In this document: in pieces, positions 1-7,984 of the stretch | Numbering within the stretch: position 1 is the stretch's first letter | How the letters are laid out: each line of letters starts with the position of its first letter | Source: Synechococcus sp. 8F6 | GTDB lineage: Bacteria > Cyanobacteriota > Cyanobacteriia > PCC-6307 > Cyanobiaceae | NCBI RefSeq assembly: GCF_002252665.1 | Contig: NZ_NQKZ01000001.1 | Coordinates: forward strand, 62,001-126,000 | Length of the DNA: 64,000 bases | Direction of reading: 5' to 3' | Program-made: the position numbers and the translations under genes | Notes under the pieces: generated by a model | Databases searched by the model: none | What the model saw: only the letters and a program-made list of their open reading frames with translations | Told to the model about the DNA's origin: nothing

Positions 1-482
1 GGACCATCGGAGCCGAGGCTGCGGGCGTAGCCCGCCACCGCCGAACTCATGCACAGCCGCGAGTTGGCATCGAAGTTGTTGCTGCCCAGGGCACCCTTGA
101 GCAGCTTGTTGGCCGCGTAGTAGTCCTCGCAGAGAAACTGGCCGGAGCCGTAGATCGCCAGCGCCTGGGGCCCCTTGCTGGCCAGGGTGGCCTGGATGCG
201 CTCCACCAGCAGGCTGAAGGCCCGCTCCCAGCTGATCGCCTCGAAGGGCTGGTCGGTGCGGGCGCGCCAGAGGGGCGTGGTGAGCCGGTTGTGGTGCAGG
301 GTTTCGCCAACGGTGGCGCCCTTCACGCACACCTGGCCCAGGGACGAGGGGTGGTGGCGGTCGCCGCGGGCGGTGCAACTGCCGCCGGGTTCGGCTGGCG
401 CTTTGAGCTCCAGGCCGCAGCCCACGCCGCAGTAGGGGCACTGGGCCCGGGCGACTGGGCTGGCGGAGGAGTCAGTTGCCAT
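1..482 (-). CDS. narB: ferredoxin-dependent assimilatory nitrate reductase, N-terminal part (cut by window start)
   Basis: This is the first ~160 residues of a molybdopterin (bis-MGD) nitrate reductase, which reduces nitrate to nitrite in the cytoplasm with ferredoxin as donor. The sequence shows the N-terminal [4Fe-4S] ligand set: C15, C18 and C22 in a CPYCGVGC motif, with the fourth ligand C52 in VCVKG. The fold then continues in the usual order for the family. The start ATG at 482 gives the normal short leader before the first cysteine. The rest of the gene lies before position 1. It diverges from narM with only ~29 bases between the chosen starts, and sits beside a full set of molybdenum-cofactor genes, which fits its cofactor need. 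Confidence 0.95.
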   Translation of the reverse strand, partial: MATDSSASPVARAQCPYCGVGCGLELKAPAEPGGSCTARGDRHHPSSLGQVCVKGATVGETLHHNRLTTPLWRARTDQPFEAISWERAFSLLVERIQATLASKGPQALAIYGSGQFLCEDYYAANKLLKGALGSNNFDANSRLCMSSAVAGYARSLGSDG

Positions 483-511
483 GGGGCCATTGGACCAAGG
501 CGGAGCGTCCG

Positions 512-1018
512 ATGATGGTGGCGGTTGTTACCGCGATTCCCCTGAGCTCCCCCCTGGCCAGCGCCTGCTTCGGCTTCGAGGCCGACTTCACCGCCGACCT
601 GCGCTGCATCCCGATGGCGGTGCGGCGCAAGCTGGATCTGGCCGGCGTGAAGCTCAAGCTGCAGCACTGGAGTGAGCTGGGCGAAACCGAGCGCCAGGAG
701 CTGCTGGCCTGGGCCGACGATGCCGCCGCCATCGAGGCGCTGCATGCGCACCTGCTGGCGCGCACCGCCGGTCTCAGCGCCGGCCAGGCCAAGGAGCTGC
801 CGCGTCCCAGCGGGGAGCCCTGGCAGCAAAGCGAGGAGCTGCCCGCAGTGCTGGCCGCCTCCTGCACCCAGCTGGGTCTCGGGGTGCGGGCCGGCGACTG
901 GGCAGAGCTCACCGAGCTGCAACGCTTCGCCCTGGTGAAACTCAGCCACCCCGGCCACGAACACCGCAACCTGCCGCGGGCGCTGGCCGAGTTCGGGTTG
1001 CTGGCTGAGGCGCGCTGA
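512..1018 (+). CDS. narM: nitrate reductase associated protein NarM
   Basis: This 168-residue protein matches the small cyanobacterial NarM family, which is needed for active NarB in Synechococcus elongatus; its biochemical role is not settled. The family signature is visible near the N-terminus: an FGFEADF segment followed by RCIPMAVRRKLD (about residues 31-42), and a C-terminal stretch ending in HPGHEHRNLPRALAEFGL. No signal peptide or membrane segment is seen. I chose the ATG at 512 (another follows at 515) because an upstream in-frame ATG at 476 would overlap the narB start. The head-to-head arrangement with narB supports joint regulation, although the gap is too short for a normal NtcA promoter. 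Confidence 0.88.
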   Translation: MMVAVVTAIPLSSPLASACFGFEADFTADLRCIPMAVRRKLDLAGVKLKLQHWSELGETERQELLAWADDAAAIEALHAHLLARTAGLSAGQAKELPRPSGEPWQQSEELPAVLAASCTQLGLGVRAGDWAELTELQRFALVKLSHPGHEHRNLPRALAEFGLLAEAR

Positions 1019-1036
1019 ACAGTGGCGCCCTGAGCC

Positions 1037-1492
1037 TCACCACTTGCGATAAGGCAGAAACTTGCCGTTCATGGTCACCACCACCCGATCGCCCTTGGGG
1101 TCCTCCTGCTTGGCGACGGTGAGGCTGAAGTCGATCGCCGACATGATGCCGTCGCCGAACTGCTCCTGAATCACGTCTTTGAGCGGCAGGCCGTAAACCT
1201 GGAGGATCTCGTAGAAGCGATAGAGCAGCGGATCGGTGGGGATCACCGGATCGAGGGCCCCTTTGATGGGATAGGTGATGAGGGCCTCCAGCAAGGCTGA
1301 GCGCTCGGGCTCGCTCACCTGCAGAGCCTCCAGCAGGGCCTGGGCCTGATCGGCGGAAGCCGTGGCCTGGCCGTAGAGCAGGCTGGCCGTCCAGACCTCG
1401 TCCTGACCCAGGCGAGCACCGAGGTCGGCGAAGCTGAGACCGCTGCGGCGCTTGGCGTCGAGAAGAGCCGTGGTGTGGGGAGGCAGAGCCAT
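1037..1492 (-). CDS. cynS: cyanate hydratase (cyanase)
   Basis: Cyanase converts cyanate and bicarbonate to carbamate and CO2; carbamate then breaks down to ammonia and CO2, giving a minor nitrogen source. The 151-residue length is normal. The catalytic triad of the family (Arg96, Glu99, Ser122 in E. coli) is present as R92, E95 and S118 with exactly the same spacing, and the C-terminal catalytic domain is complete through the FLPYRKW end. The start ATG at 1492 precedes the helical N-terminal domain ([15 protein letters not shown]). The open frame continues far upstream, but that extension lies antisense to mobA and is not protein-like. It lies among nitrogen genes and is divergent to mobA. 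Confidence 0.95.
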   Translation of the reverse strand: MALPPHTTALLDAKRRSGLSFADLGARLGQDEVWTASLLYGQATASADQAQALLEALQVSEPERSALLEALITYPIKGALDPVIPTDPLLYRFYEILQVYGLPLKDVIQEQFGDGIMSAIDFSLTVAKQEDPKGDRVVVTMNGKFLPYRKW

Positions 1493-1520
1493 GGAGCGAT
1501 CGAAGGAGCGGCGGGACCCT

Positions 1521-2159
1521 ATGGGGGAACGGCGACCTGCCTGGCAGCCGTTGTTACAGGGGCCCTTGCGCACCTGCCTGCTGAGCGGCGGCGAGAGCCG
1601 GCGCATGGGCCGCGACAAGGCGCTGCTGCCCCACCCTGAAGGCGGCACGTGGCTTGAGCGCACCTTGCGCCTGCTGGCCCAGCTGGAGGCGCCGATCACC
1701 CTGCTGAGCCGCCATCCGGCGCACCTGGAGCTGGCCCCGCCTCCGATCACCGCCCTCGCTGAACCGCCCCCCTGGGAAGGCCCCCTGCTGGCCCTGCACC
1801 GGTTGATGCAGCGCCACCCCGACGAGCGCCTGCTGCTCTGCCCGGTGGACATGCCGGATCTCAGCCTCGCGGCCCTGCACACTCTGCTGGCGGCGGCGAC
1901 TGGCGAGGCAGATCCCACCCGACTCCACCTGGCCCATGACGGCGAGCGCCTGCAACCGCTGCTGGGCCTCTACCCGAGCAGCGCCCCAATCCGGGCTCAC
2001 CTGGCCGCGGCGGTGGAGCGCGGCGAGCGGCGGCTGCAGAGCTGGCTGGCCTCGCAGCCTTGCCAGGCGGTGCCGCTGGATCCTCTTGCCATCCGCAACG
2101 TGAACCGGCCGCAGGCCGATCAGCCGATCGATTCGCCCAGCGCCTCAACCACCCGCTGA
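1521..2159 (+). CDS. mobA: molybdenum cofactor guanylyltransferase MobA
   Basis: MobA attaches GMP from GTP to molybdopterin to give the guanine dinucleotide form used by NarB-type enzymes. The 212-residue protein has the GTP-binding signature [13 protein letters not shown] near residues 21-33, the MDMPDL-like segment (CPVDMPDL) in the middle and an NVNRP motif close to the end, where the family has NVNTP. The ATG at 1521 has an AGGAG sequence about a dozen bases upstream. An earlier ATG at 1491 would add ten residues and touch the divergent cynS start. The placement among moa genes and narB fits the role. Confidence 0.9.
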   Translation: MGERRPAWQPLLQGPLRTCLLSGGESRRMGRDKALLPHPEGGTWLERTLRLLAQLEAPITLLSRHPAHLELAPPPITALAEPPPWEGPLLALHRLMQRHPDERLLLCPVDMPDLSLAALHTLLAAATGEADPTRLHLAHDGERLQPLLGLYPSSAPIRAHLAAAVERGERRLQSWLASQPCQAVPLDPLAIRNVNRPQADQPIDSPSASTTR

Positions 2160-2190
2160 CATCGATCCAACTCCGCCTCCAGCAGCGTCT

Positions 2191-2610
2191 TCAGCCGGCG
2201 ACATAGAGCACCCGGCCCTCACGGGCCACATCGCCGAACACGTGCCAGCGGGAGCCGCTCAGTCGTTCGGCATCGGCAACGCCCGCCACCACCAGGTCGA
2301 CTCCCACTCCCAGCCGACCCAGCGCCCGATCGAAGCGCTGCCAATACGCAATTTTTTCAGCGGGAGTGAGCTGGGGCTGGCGCACGATCACCGCCAGATC
2401 CAGATCCGAATCAACTCGGGCTTCCCCACGCGCCCGCGAGCCAAAGGCGATCACCGCTTGCACATCGGGCTCAACGCACAGACGCGCTAAGGCCTCGCCA
2501 CACCTCTGGGGATCCAATCCTGTGCCCAAGTCCGGCGACACCTTCAACTCCTGGGGCTTGCGCCAGGGAATGGCCGGTGGGCGGAACGGCGTGGCAGCGG
2601 AAACAACCAT
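2191..2610 (-). CDS. MNT-type nucleotidyltransferase domain protein
   Basis: This 139-residue protein has the minimal nucleotidyltransferase signature GSRARG at about residues 57-62 followed by SDLDL, with the likely metal-binding aspartates D69 and D71. Members of this family often pair with a HEPN protein as a toxin-antitoxin module in which the MNT partner AMPylates the HEPN toxin. Here no HEPN gene is visible on either side: downstream on the same strand lies the end of mobA, and upstream is moaA in divergent orientation. The function is therefore open; it may be an orphan antitoxin or a house-keeping nucleotidyltransferase. The N-terminal ~35 residues are not part of the recognisable domain. 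Confidence 0.75.
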   Translation of the reverse strand: MVVSAATPFRPPAIPWRKPQELKVSPDLGTGLDPQRCGEALARLCVEPDVQAVIAFGSRARGEARVDSDLDLAVIVRQPQLTPAEKIAYWQRFDRALGRLGVGVDLVVAGVADAERLSGSRWHVFGDVAREGRVLYVAG

Positions 2611-2659
2611 GCCGAAACGCTACCGCCAACATCAGGACTGCAGCCATAGCGTGGCTGCC

Positions 2660-3733
2660 ATGGCTAGCGCCACCGACCAGCTCAACCGACCCCTCGGGGT
2701 GCTGCGGCTGTCGCTCACGGCCCGCTGCAACCTGGCCTGCCCCTACTGCCTGCCCGATGGGGTGGAACCGCCTGGCCTGCTGACGCTGGCGCAGCGCCTG
2801 GCGGTGATCGAGGCGGCGGTGACCCTGGGGGCGCACAGCCTGCGGCTCACCGGCGGCGAGCCCTTGCTGCACGGCGGCCTGGAGGAACTGATCGCCGCGG
2901 TGCAAGCGCTGCGCGCCCGGGCCCCGGGAAGCCCGGGCCTGCGCGAGATCGCCCTCACCAGCAATGGCGCCCTGCTCAGCGCCGAGCGGGCCCTAAGCCT
3001 GCGTGCCGCCGGCCTCGATCGCATCACCCTCAGCCTCGATGGCACTACGGGCGCGGCAGTGGCCCGCATGGCCGGAGTCAGCAACGGCAAAGCCCTGCTG
3101 GCGAAGGTGCTGGCAGCGATCGAGCACGCCTGCGCCGCCGGCTTTGATCCGGGCCGCGGAGCGCTCAAACTCAACGCCGTAATCCAGCGCGGTGCCAATG
3201 ACGACCAGCTGCTGCCCCTGGCGGCCCTGGCCCGCGAGCGGGGCCTGGAGCTGCGCCTGATCGAATTCATGGACGTGGGCAACCGCAACGGCTGGCGGCC
3301 CGAGGCGGTGCTGAGCGCCGCCGAGATGGTGGAGCGGATCAGCGCGCGCTGGCCGCTGGAGCCCCAGGGGCGCGCGGCCCACGCCACCGCCAGCCGCTGG
3401 CGCTACAAGGATCGCGAGCCAGAAGGCGGCGGCGTCCTCGCCGTGGTGGCGTCGGTGAGCGCCCCCTTCTGCGGCGACTGCAACCGCCTGCGCGTCACCG
3501 CCGACGGCATCGCCTACACCTGCCTGTTCGCCGCCCCCGGCAGCGGCCTCGACCTGCGCCCCTGGCTGCAGCCCACCAGCTCCTCAGAGGCGCTGCGCGA
3601 CGTGATCGCCGGCCTCTGGAGCCGCCGGTCCGACCGCTGGAGCGAGGAACGGCAGGAGGTCTGGGCCCGCGGCACCCCCCCGGACCCAGTGGGAGCGCCC
3701 GCCCATGCGGAGATGGCCTACCTGGGTGGTTGA
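2660..3733 (+). CDS. moaA: GTP 3',8-cyclase MoaA (radical SAM, molybdenum cofactor step 1)
   Basis: MoaA opens molybdopterin synthesis by converting GTP to 3',8-cyclo-7,8-dihydro-GTP, which MoaC then turns into cyclic pyranopterin. The radical SAM cluster motif is CNLACPYC (C23, C27, C30), the second [4Fe-4S] cluster is carried by CGDC and a later Cys in the C-terminal part, and the protein ends in the functional Gly-Gly tail (MAYLGG). At 357 residues it is slightly longer than usual. I chose the ATG at 2660 because it leaves the family's short leader; an in-frame ATG at 2609 would overlap the divergent nucleotidyltransferase start. The stop codon lies inside a three-copy tandem repeat that repeats the Gly-Gly-stop coding sequence. 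Confidence 0.93.
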   Translation: MASATDQLNRPLGVLRLSLTARCNLACPYCLPDGVEPPGLLTLAQRLAVIEAAVTLGAHSLRLTGGEPLLHGGLEELIAAVQALRARAPGSPGLREIALTSNGALLSAERALSLRAAGLDRITLSLDGTTGAAVARMAGVSNGKALLAKVLAAIEHACAAGFDPGRGALKLNAVIQRGANDDQLLPLAALARERGLELRLIEFMDVGNRNGWRPEAVLSAAEMVERISARWPLEPQGRAAHATASRWRYKDREPEGGGVLAVVASVSAPFCGDCNRLRVTADGIAYTCLFAAPGSGLDLRPWLQPTSSSEALRDVIAGLWSRRSDRWSEERQEVWARGTPPDPVGAPAHAEMAYLGG

Positions 3734-3772
3734 GATCAATGGTGGTTGAGATCAATGGTGGTTGAGATCAAA
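3725..3772 (+). repeat. three tandem 16-bp repeats at the moaA 3' end
   Basis: The unit GGTGGTTGAGATCAAT occurs at 3725-3740, 3741-3756 and 3757-3772; the last copy differs only in its final base. The first copy contains the final Gly-Gly codons and the TGA stop of moaA. Because the unit starts exactly at the first Gly codon, gain or loss of copies would not change the MoaA protein. The remaining copies fill most of the gap before the convergent HPP gene. Confidence 0.95.
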
Positions 3773-3794
3773 CGGCCTCCACGCACCCAGAGCG

Positions 3795-4328
3795 TTACAG
3801 CCAGTGGTGCGGGTAGGGCAGAGCACCTTTGACCCAACGGCTGAAGACCGCGGCGATCAGCACCAACAGCAGTGAACCGCTCAGCACGGGTGTGAACACA
3901 AACGGCGGGCTGGCCCCCAGGGCCACGCCCAGAAAGGCGAGGCCCCCAGCAGGCGGATGCAAGCAGCGCAGCTGCTGACCCAGCAGCACCGTGAGCGCCA
4001 CCGCCAGGGCGATCACTAGCGGCCCCTGGCCGAGCCAGGCCACCGCCACCACGCTCACCAACGCTCCCACCAGGTTGCCGAGCACGATGTTGCGCGGCTG
4101 GGCCAGGGGGCTGGCGGGATAGCCAAACAGCAGCACCGACGACGCCCCCAGCGGCGCCGCCAGCAGCACCATGCCGCTCCAGGCACTGAGCAGGCCCAGC
4201 AGGGAGAGCGCCAGCAGCGCCCCCAACCAGGTGACCGACAGATGGCGGCCCCGAAAGCGCGGCTGGTAGTCCCGCCCGCGACGCCGCTGCTCCTCCAGCC
4301 AGGTCTGCAGCATCACGATTCGCGTCAT
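3795..4328 (-). CDS. HPP family integral membrane protein
   Basis: This is a 177-residue polytopic membrane protein of the HPP family. The name-giving HPP triad is at residues 124-126 in LHPPAGG, and the family motif SPLAQPRN is at about 73-80. Hydrophobic segments run roughly over 32-52, 55-70, 82-100, 104-120, 128-140 and 145-165. Some plant plastid and cyanobacterial HPP proteins have been reported to transport nitrite, which would fit its place in a nitrate-assimilation island, but that is inference here. Its start overlaps the stop of the upstream molybdopterin oxidoreductase by four bases (ATGA), so the two are almost certainly co-translated. Confidence 0.85.
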   Translation of the reverse strand: MTRIVMLQTWLEEQRRRGRDYQPRFRGRHLSVTWLGALLALSLLGLLSAWSGMVLLAAPLGASSVLLFGYPASPLAQPRNIVLGNLVGALVSVVAVAWLGQGPLVIALAVALTVLLGQQLRCLHPPAGGLAFLGVALGASPPFVFTPVLSGSLLLVLIAAVFSRWVKGALPYPHHWL

Positions 4329-6616
4329 GCTCCACGCACCAGCACCGGTACCCGCTTGAAGGCCGGGGTGCCGCTTTCGGGATCGCTCACGGCCCGCATC
4401 AGCACGTTGGCCTCCGGATAAAACATCAAAGCCGCTCCGCGGCGCACCGAGCCGGGGATCAGCTCAATCCCTTCCAGCTGGCCTGCTTCGCCCTGCACGG
4501 TCACCCATTGGTGGGCCCGCAGACCACAGGCAACCAGATCCTCCGGGTTGACCAGAATCGTCTCACGGTGGGTCATGCCCCGATAGCTGTCGCCCGGTTT
4601 GTACACCACGGTGTTGTGCTGGCCGTAGCTACGGGCGGTGATCAAGCTGAGCACCAGGCCCCGCTCACAGGGGGCCAGGCCGCCGAAATGCTCCGGACTG
4701 GGCAAGGTGAGATCCGGCAGGGGCGTGGCGGCGAGTTGGGCGCGACCCGTGGCGGTGGGGAAGCGCGGCTCCTGGAACACCCGACCCGCCACCTCAAACT
4801 CCCGCTTGCTGGCATCGATGTCGGCGATCGCCCCATAGCCGGGCACGGTGCGGGCGATCAACTCGCGCACATACACGGGATCCTGCAGGCACCGCCAGTC
4901 GATCGGCTCGCTGCCGTGCAGGCGGTGGGCCAGCTCGGCCAGGAAAGCCACCTCGCTGATCAGGTCCCCACCGCGCAGGTGGGTGCGGCCGGGCTCATTG
5001 AGCCGCACCCAGTTGTTGCCCGATTCCACCGTGGTGCGATGGGGCGTCTCGAAGCGGTTGAACACCGGCAGCAGCAAGGTCTGGCGGGCGCCGAGGCCAT
5101 GGAAATGGCCGGTTTTGGGCTTTGTAGCCAGGTAGGCGATCGTGTCGATGCGGCCGAGGGCGCGCTGGGCCTGGGCGCTATCGGGATTGGCGCCGAACAG
5201 ATTGCCGCCCAGGCACAACAGGGTGTCCACTTCACCCCTCTCGGCCGCCTCGATCAGGGCGCGGGTGTCGTAGCCGGGGGTGCGGCTGAGCGGCCGGCCG
5301 AGCAGCTGCTCAAGTGCCAGCCGCATCGGCTCACGCAGGTGCACCGACACCCCCATCGAGCCGAAGCCCTGCACGTTGGAATGGCCGCGGATCGGCATCG
5401 TGCCCGCCCCGGGGCGGCCCACGTTGCCCGTGAGCAGGGCGGTGTTGGCGATCGCCTGCACGTTGGCGGTGCCATTGGCGTGGTGGGTGATGCCCATCGC
5501 CCAGGCGAACACCACCGCCTTGCACGCAGCCAGCCGGGCGGCGGTGTGCTCGAGCTCCTCGCGGCTGAGGCCGCAGCAGGCACTGATCGCCTCCCAGCTG
5601 GTGGATTCGATCTGCTCAAGCAACGGCTGCCAGTCGTCAGCGTGGGCCTTCACAAACGCAAGATCGATGGCGCCGCGCTCAAGCAGCGCCTTCTGGATCC
5701 CCAGAAACACCGCCGTGTCGGAACCGGGGATCGGCTGCAGAAACAGCGAGGCGATCTCACTACCACCGCCGAGCATCGAGCGGATCGGGAAGGCGGGCGA
5801 GCCGAACTTGAGCAGCCCGGCCTCCAGCACCGGATTGATCACGATCACCGTGCCGCCGCGCTCGCGCAGGCGGATCAGCTCGTTCATCAGGCGCGGATGG
5901 TTCGCCGGCGCGTTGGAGCCCACCAGCACCACGCCATCAGCGTGCTGGAGGCTCTCCAGGTTCACCATCGAGGTGCCGCTGCCGAACACCCTGGTGAGGC
6001 CGATGGTGGAGGGGGCGTGGCAGAGGTCGGAGCAGTCGGCCAGGTTGTTGCAGCCGCGGGCCCGCAGCAGCAGCTGCAGCAGGTAGGCGGCCTCGTTGGA
6101 GGAGCGGCCGGAGCTGTAGGAAGCCACCCGCGCCGGCGCCGGCGCGTGGAAGGCCTCGGCCACCAGCGCGTGCACCTCCTCCCAGCTGATCGGCTCGTAG
6201 TGCGTGCTGCCGGCGCGATGGATCAGGGGCCGATCGAGGCGCCCCAGGCGATCGCATTCGGCGGAGCTGAGCTGCTGCAGCTCGGCCAGGCTGCGACCGG
6301 CAAACACCTCAGCGGGCACCGCTGGCTGCAGTTCTGCCTGGATCGCCTCCACACTCTTGAAACAGCGCTGCAGCGGCTCGCCCAGTTCATCGCGAAAGCC
6401 GCCGTTCTGGCCGCCGGTGCCCCAGGCGCACGACAGGCAGGCGCTCTGATGGCTGAGGGTTTGCCAGAGGCGCAGACCCGTGGGCGAGAAGGTGGCGCGG
6501 GCCCAACCATCGATCAACGGCCAGCCGCCGCCGCTGCTGCCATCCTCCAAAGCCGATGGCAGATCCGACCCCGTCGGCAAACCAGTGGCTGGCGATCCAG
6601 ACTCCTCAGGCGCCAT
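4325..6616 (-). CDS. YdeP/FdhF-like molybdopterin oxidoreductase
   Basis: This 763-residue protein belongs to the large molybdopterin oxidoreductase family, closest in pattern to the YdeP / formate-dehydrogenase-alpha-like group of unknown substrate. Visible landmarks are an N-terminal cysteine set C60 and C63 (CLSCAWG) with C85, the SDLCHAPS segment (C199) where the family places its molybdenum ligand, GSNAPANHPRLMNEL in the cofactor domain, and GNNWVRLNE plus SYGQHNT in the C-terminal dinucleotide-binding domain. Only three N-terminal cysteines are obvious, so a full [4Fe-4S] cluster is uncertain. No twin-arginine signal is seen, so it is likely cytoplasmic. I chose the ATG at 6616; upstream in-frame sequence runs into moaB. 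It is overlapped by the HPP gene. Confidence 0.87.
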   Translation of the reverse strand: MAPEESGSPATGLPTGSDLPSALEDGSSGGGWPLIDGWARATFSPTGLRLWQTLSHQSACLSCAWGTGGQNGGFRDELGEPLQRCFKSVEAIQAELQPAVPAEVFAGRSLAELQQLSSAECDRLGRLDRPLIHRAGSTHYEPISWEEVHALVAEAFHAPAPARVASYSSGRSSNEAAYLLQLLLRARGCNNLADCSDLCHAPSTIGLTRVFGSGTSMVNLESLQHADGVVLVGSNAPANHPRLMNELIRLRERGGTVIVINPVLEAGLLKFGSPAFPIRSMLGGGSEIASLFLQPIPGSDTAVFLGIQKALLERGAIDLAFVKAHADDWQPLLEQIESTSWEAISACCGLSREELEHTAARLAACKAVVFAWAMGITHHANGTANVQAIANTALLTGNVGRPGAGTMPIRGHSNVQGFGSMGVSVHLREPMRLALEQLLGRPLSRTPGYDTRALIEAAERGEVDTLLCLGGNLFGANPDSAQAQRALGRIDTIAYLATKPKTGHFHGLGARQTLLLPVFNRFETPHRTTVESGNNWVRLNEPGRTHLRGGDLISEVAFLAELAHRLHGSEPIDWRCLQDPVYVRELIARTVPGYGAIADIDASKREFEVAGRVFQEPRFPTATGRAQLAATPLPDLTLPSPEHFGGLAPCERGLVLSLITARSYGQHNTVVYKPGDSYRGMTHRETILVNPEDLVACGLRAHQWVTVQGEAGQLEGIELIPGSVRRGAALMFYPEANVLMRAVSDPESGTPAFKRVPVLVRGA

Positions 6617-6653
6617 GGCCACGGATGCCGGTTTCAGTGGCACGCTAGAGAGA

Positions 6654-7178
6654 TCAGCCCTGGCCCGCCGGCTGATCCGGCGATTCCCCCAGCCGCGGCA
6701 ACAGCTGCACCAGGTTGCAGGGGCGGGTAGCGGCATCGAGCTGGGCGCAGATCAAGCGGTCCCAGGCGGTTTCCACCGCGTCCAGGGAGCCCGGCAGCAC
6801 GAAGATCACCGTGCCGTTGGCCACCCCCGCCAAACAGCGGCTCTGCAAGGTGCTGGTGCCGATCGTCTCGAACGACAGCACCCGGAACAGCTCGCCAAAG
6901 CCCTCAATCGTCTTGTCCAGCAGGGGAACCACCGCCTCCGGCGTGCCGTCGCGGCCGGTGAGGCCGGTGCCGCCGCTGCTGATCACCACCTGCACCGCCT
7001 CATCGGCGATCCAGCGGCTGAGTTCGGCGCGAATGCGATAACGGTTGTCGGGCACCAGTGCCCGCTCCACCAGCCGGTGGCCGGCCGCCTGAAGCCGCGC
7101 CAGCAGGGCATCACCGGAGCGGTCGTCCGCCAGGGTGCGGGTGTCAGACACCGTGAGCAGGGCGATGGCGAGGCTCAA
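6654..7178 (-). CDS. moaB: molybdenum cofactor biosynthesis protein MoaB/Mog family
   Basis: This protein adenylates molybdopterin (MoaB/Mog/MogA family) before metal insertion by MoeA. The signature SGGTGLTGRD is at about residues 68-77, and the later segments IGTSTLQSRCLAGV and VFVLPGS-like FVLPGSLDAV match the family. There is no ATG just before the conserved ALLTVSDTRT start. A TTG at 7178 gives 174 residues, the usual length, and is the best candidate. The open frame goes on to an ATG at 7247, but that would overlap the divergent moaD start. It is followed on the same strand by the YdeP-like enzyme. Confidence 0.88.
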   Translation of the reverse strand: MSLAIALLTVSDTRTLADDRSGDALLARLQAAGHRLVERALVPDNRYRIRAELSRWIADEAVQVVISSGGTGLTGRDGTPEAVVPLLDKTIEGFGELFRVLSFETIGTSTLQSRCLAGVANGTVIFVLPGSLDAVETAWDRLICAQLDAATRPCNLVQLLPRLGESPDQPAGQG

Positions 7179-7245
7179 AGCGGATCGAACAACGCGAGAG
7201 CCATCGTGACAGTGGCGCGCGGGAGCGCTAGTTAGCGTTGCGGCC

Positions 7246-7506
7246 ATGGGTGAGCCATCGGCCGCAGGAATCCGCATCCGCCTGTTCGCAGGGCTGCAAG
7301 AGCAGGCGGGCTGGGCCGAGCGGCAGTGGACCGCAGACGCCTTGGTGGAGGCGACCCTCACCCCGCGCCAGCTCTGGCAGACGCTGCAATTGCCGGGAGA
7401 GCTGAACAGCGTGCGCGTCGCCATCAACCAGCAGTTCGCCGCGGCCGACACCCCCCTACTCCCCGGCGATGAGCTGGCTTTCCTACCTCCGATCAGCGGT
7501 GGCTGA
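7246..7506 (+). CDS. moaD: molybdopterin synthase small subunit MoaD
   Basis: MoaD is the ubiquitin-like sulfur carrier of molybdopterin synthase; its C-terminal glycine is thiocarboxylated and donates sulfur for the dithiolene. The 86-residue protein ends in the required Gly-Gly (PPISGG), preceded by the family's PGDELAFLPP segment. It heads a two-gene unit with moaE and diverges from moaB. The stop codon overlaps the start of moaE by eight bases, which would couple translation of the two subunits in equal amounts. Confidence 0.92.
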   Translation: MGEPSAAGIRIRLFAGLQEQAGWAERQWTADALVEATLTPRQLWQTLQLPGELNSVRVAINQQFAAADTPLLPGDELAFLPPISGG

Positions 7507-7975
7507 CGCTGAGGGCCTGCAGCTCAAGATCGATCTCCACTTGGAGGCCTTCGAGCCGCTCGCCTGCCTGGAGCAGTGGCAGCGCCAGCTCGCCGCCAGC
7601 GGCCCCAGCACCAACGCCAGCGCTGCCGAGAGCGTGTTCATCGGTCGAGTGCGGGCCGCGGCCGCCGATGGAACGCCCCTGCTGGCCCTGGAATTGGAGC
7701 ACTATCCGGGCATGACCGAGCGCCAGCTGCAGCAGCTGGCCACAGGCTGCTGCGCGCGCCATGGGGTGGGCAGCTGCCTGGTGCAGCACCGCATCGGCCG
7801 GGTGCTGCCGGGTGAAGCGATCGTGCTGGTGGCCATCGGCGCCGACCGCCGCGGCCCCGCCCAGCGCTGCTGCCAGGAGCTGCTGGAGGCGCTCAAGCAC
7901 GACGCACCGTTCTGGAAACGGGAGTGGCGCCGCGATGGCACAGGCGAGTGGCTCACGAGCAACACGCCGCTGTGA
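7499..7975 (+). CDS. moaE: molybdopterin synthase large subunit MoaE
   Basis: MoaE binds cyclic pyranopterin monophosphate and, with thiocarboxylated MoaD, makes molybdopterin. The family motif HRIGRVLPGEAIVLVAI lies near residues 97-113, and the WKRE segment near the C-terminus holds the expected lysine. A GTG at 7499 overlaps the end of moaD by eight bases and gives 158 residues; an in-frame ATG at 7469 inside moaD would add ten residues and is less likely. It is the last gene of the moaDE unit and converges on the toxin gene nine bases downstream. Confidence 0.92.
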   Translation: MADAEGLQLKIDLHLEAFEPLACLEQWQRQLAASGPSTNASAAESVFIGRVRAAAADGTPLLALELEHYPGMTERQLQQLATGCCARHGVGSCLVQHRIGRVLPGEAIVLVAIGADRRGPAQRCCQELLEALKHDAPFWKREWRRDGTGEWLTSNTPL

Positions 7976-7984
7976 GCCTGCCCT

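Noticed and set aside
2120-2218. A short minus-strand frame reading [24 protein letters not shown], which might be a HEPN remnant beside the MNT gene
   Set aside because: It has only about 31 codons between stops, no start codon and overlaps the end of mobA; GC-rich antisense often gives such Glu/Leu-rich strings.
4508-6730. A 740-residue open frame on the plus strand antisense to the molybdoenzyme gene
   Set aside because: It is a shadow of high GC content: it is rich in His, Arg, Gln and Gly with no domain, and lies wholly opposite a well-supported gene.
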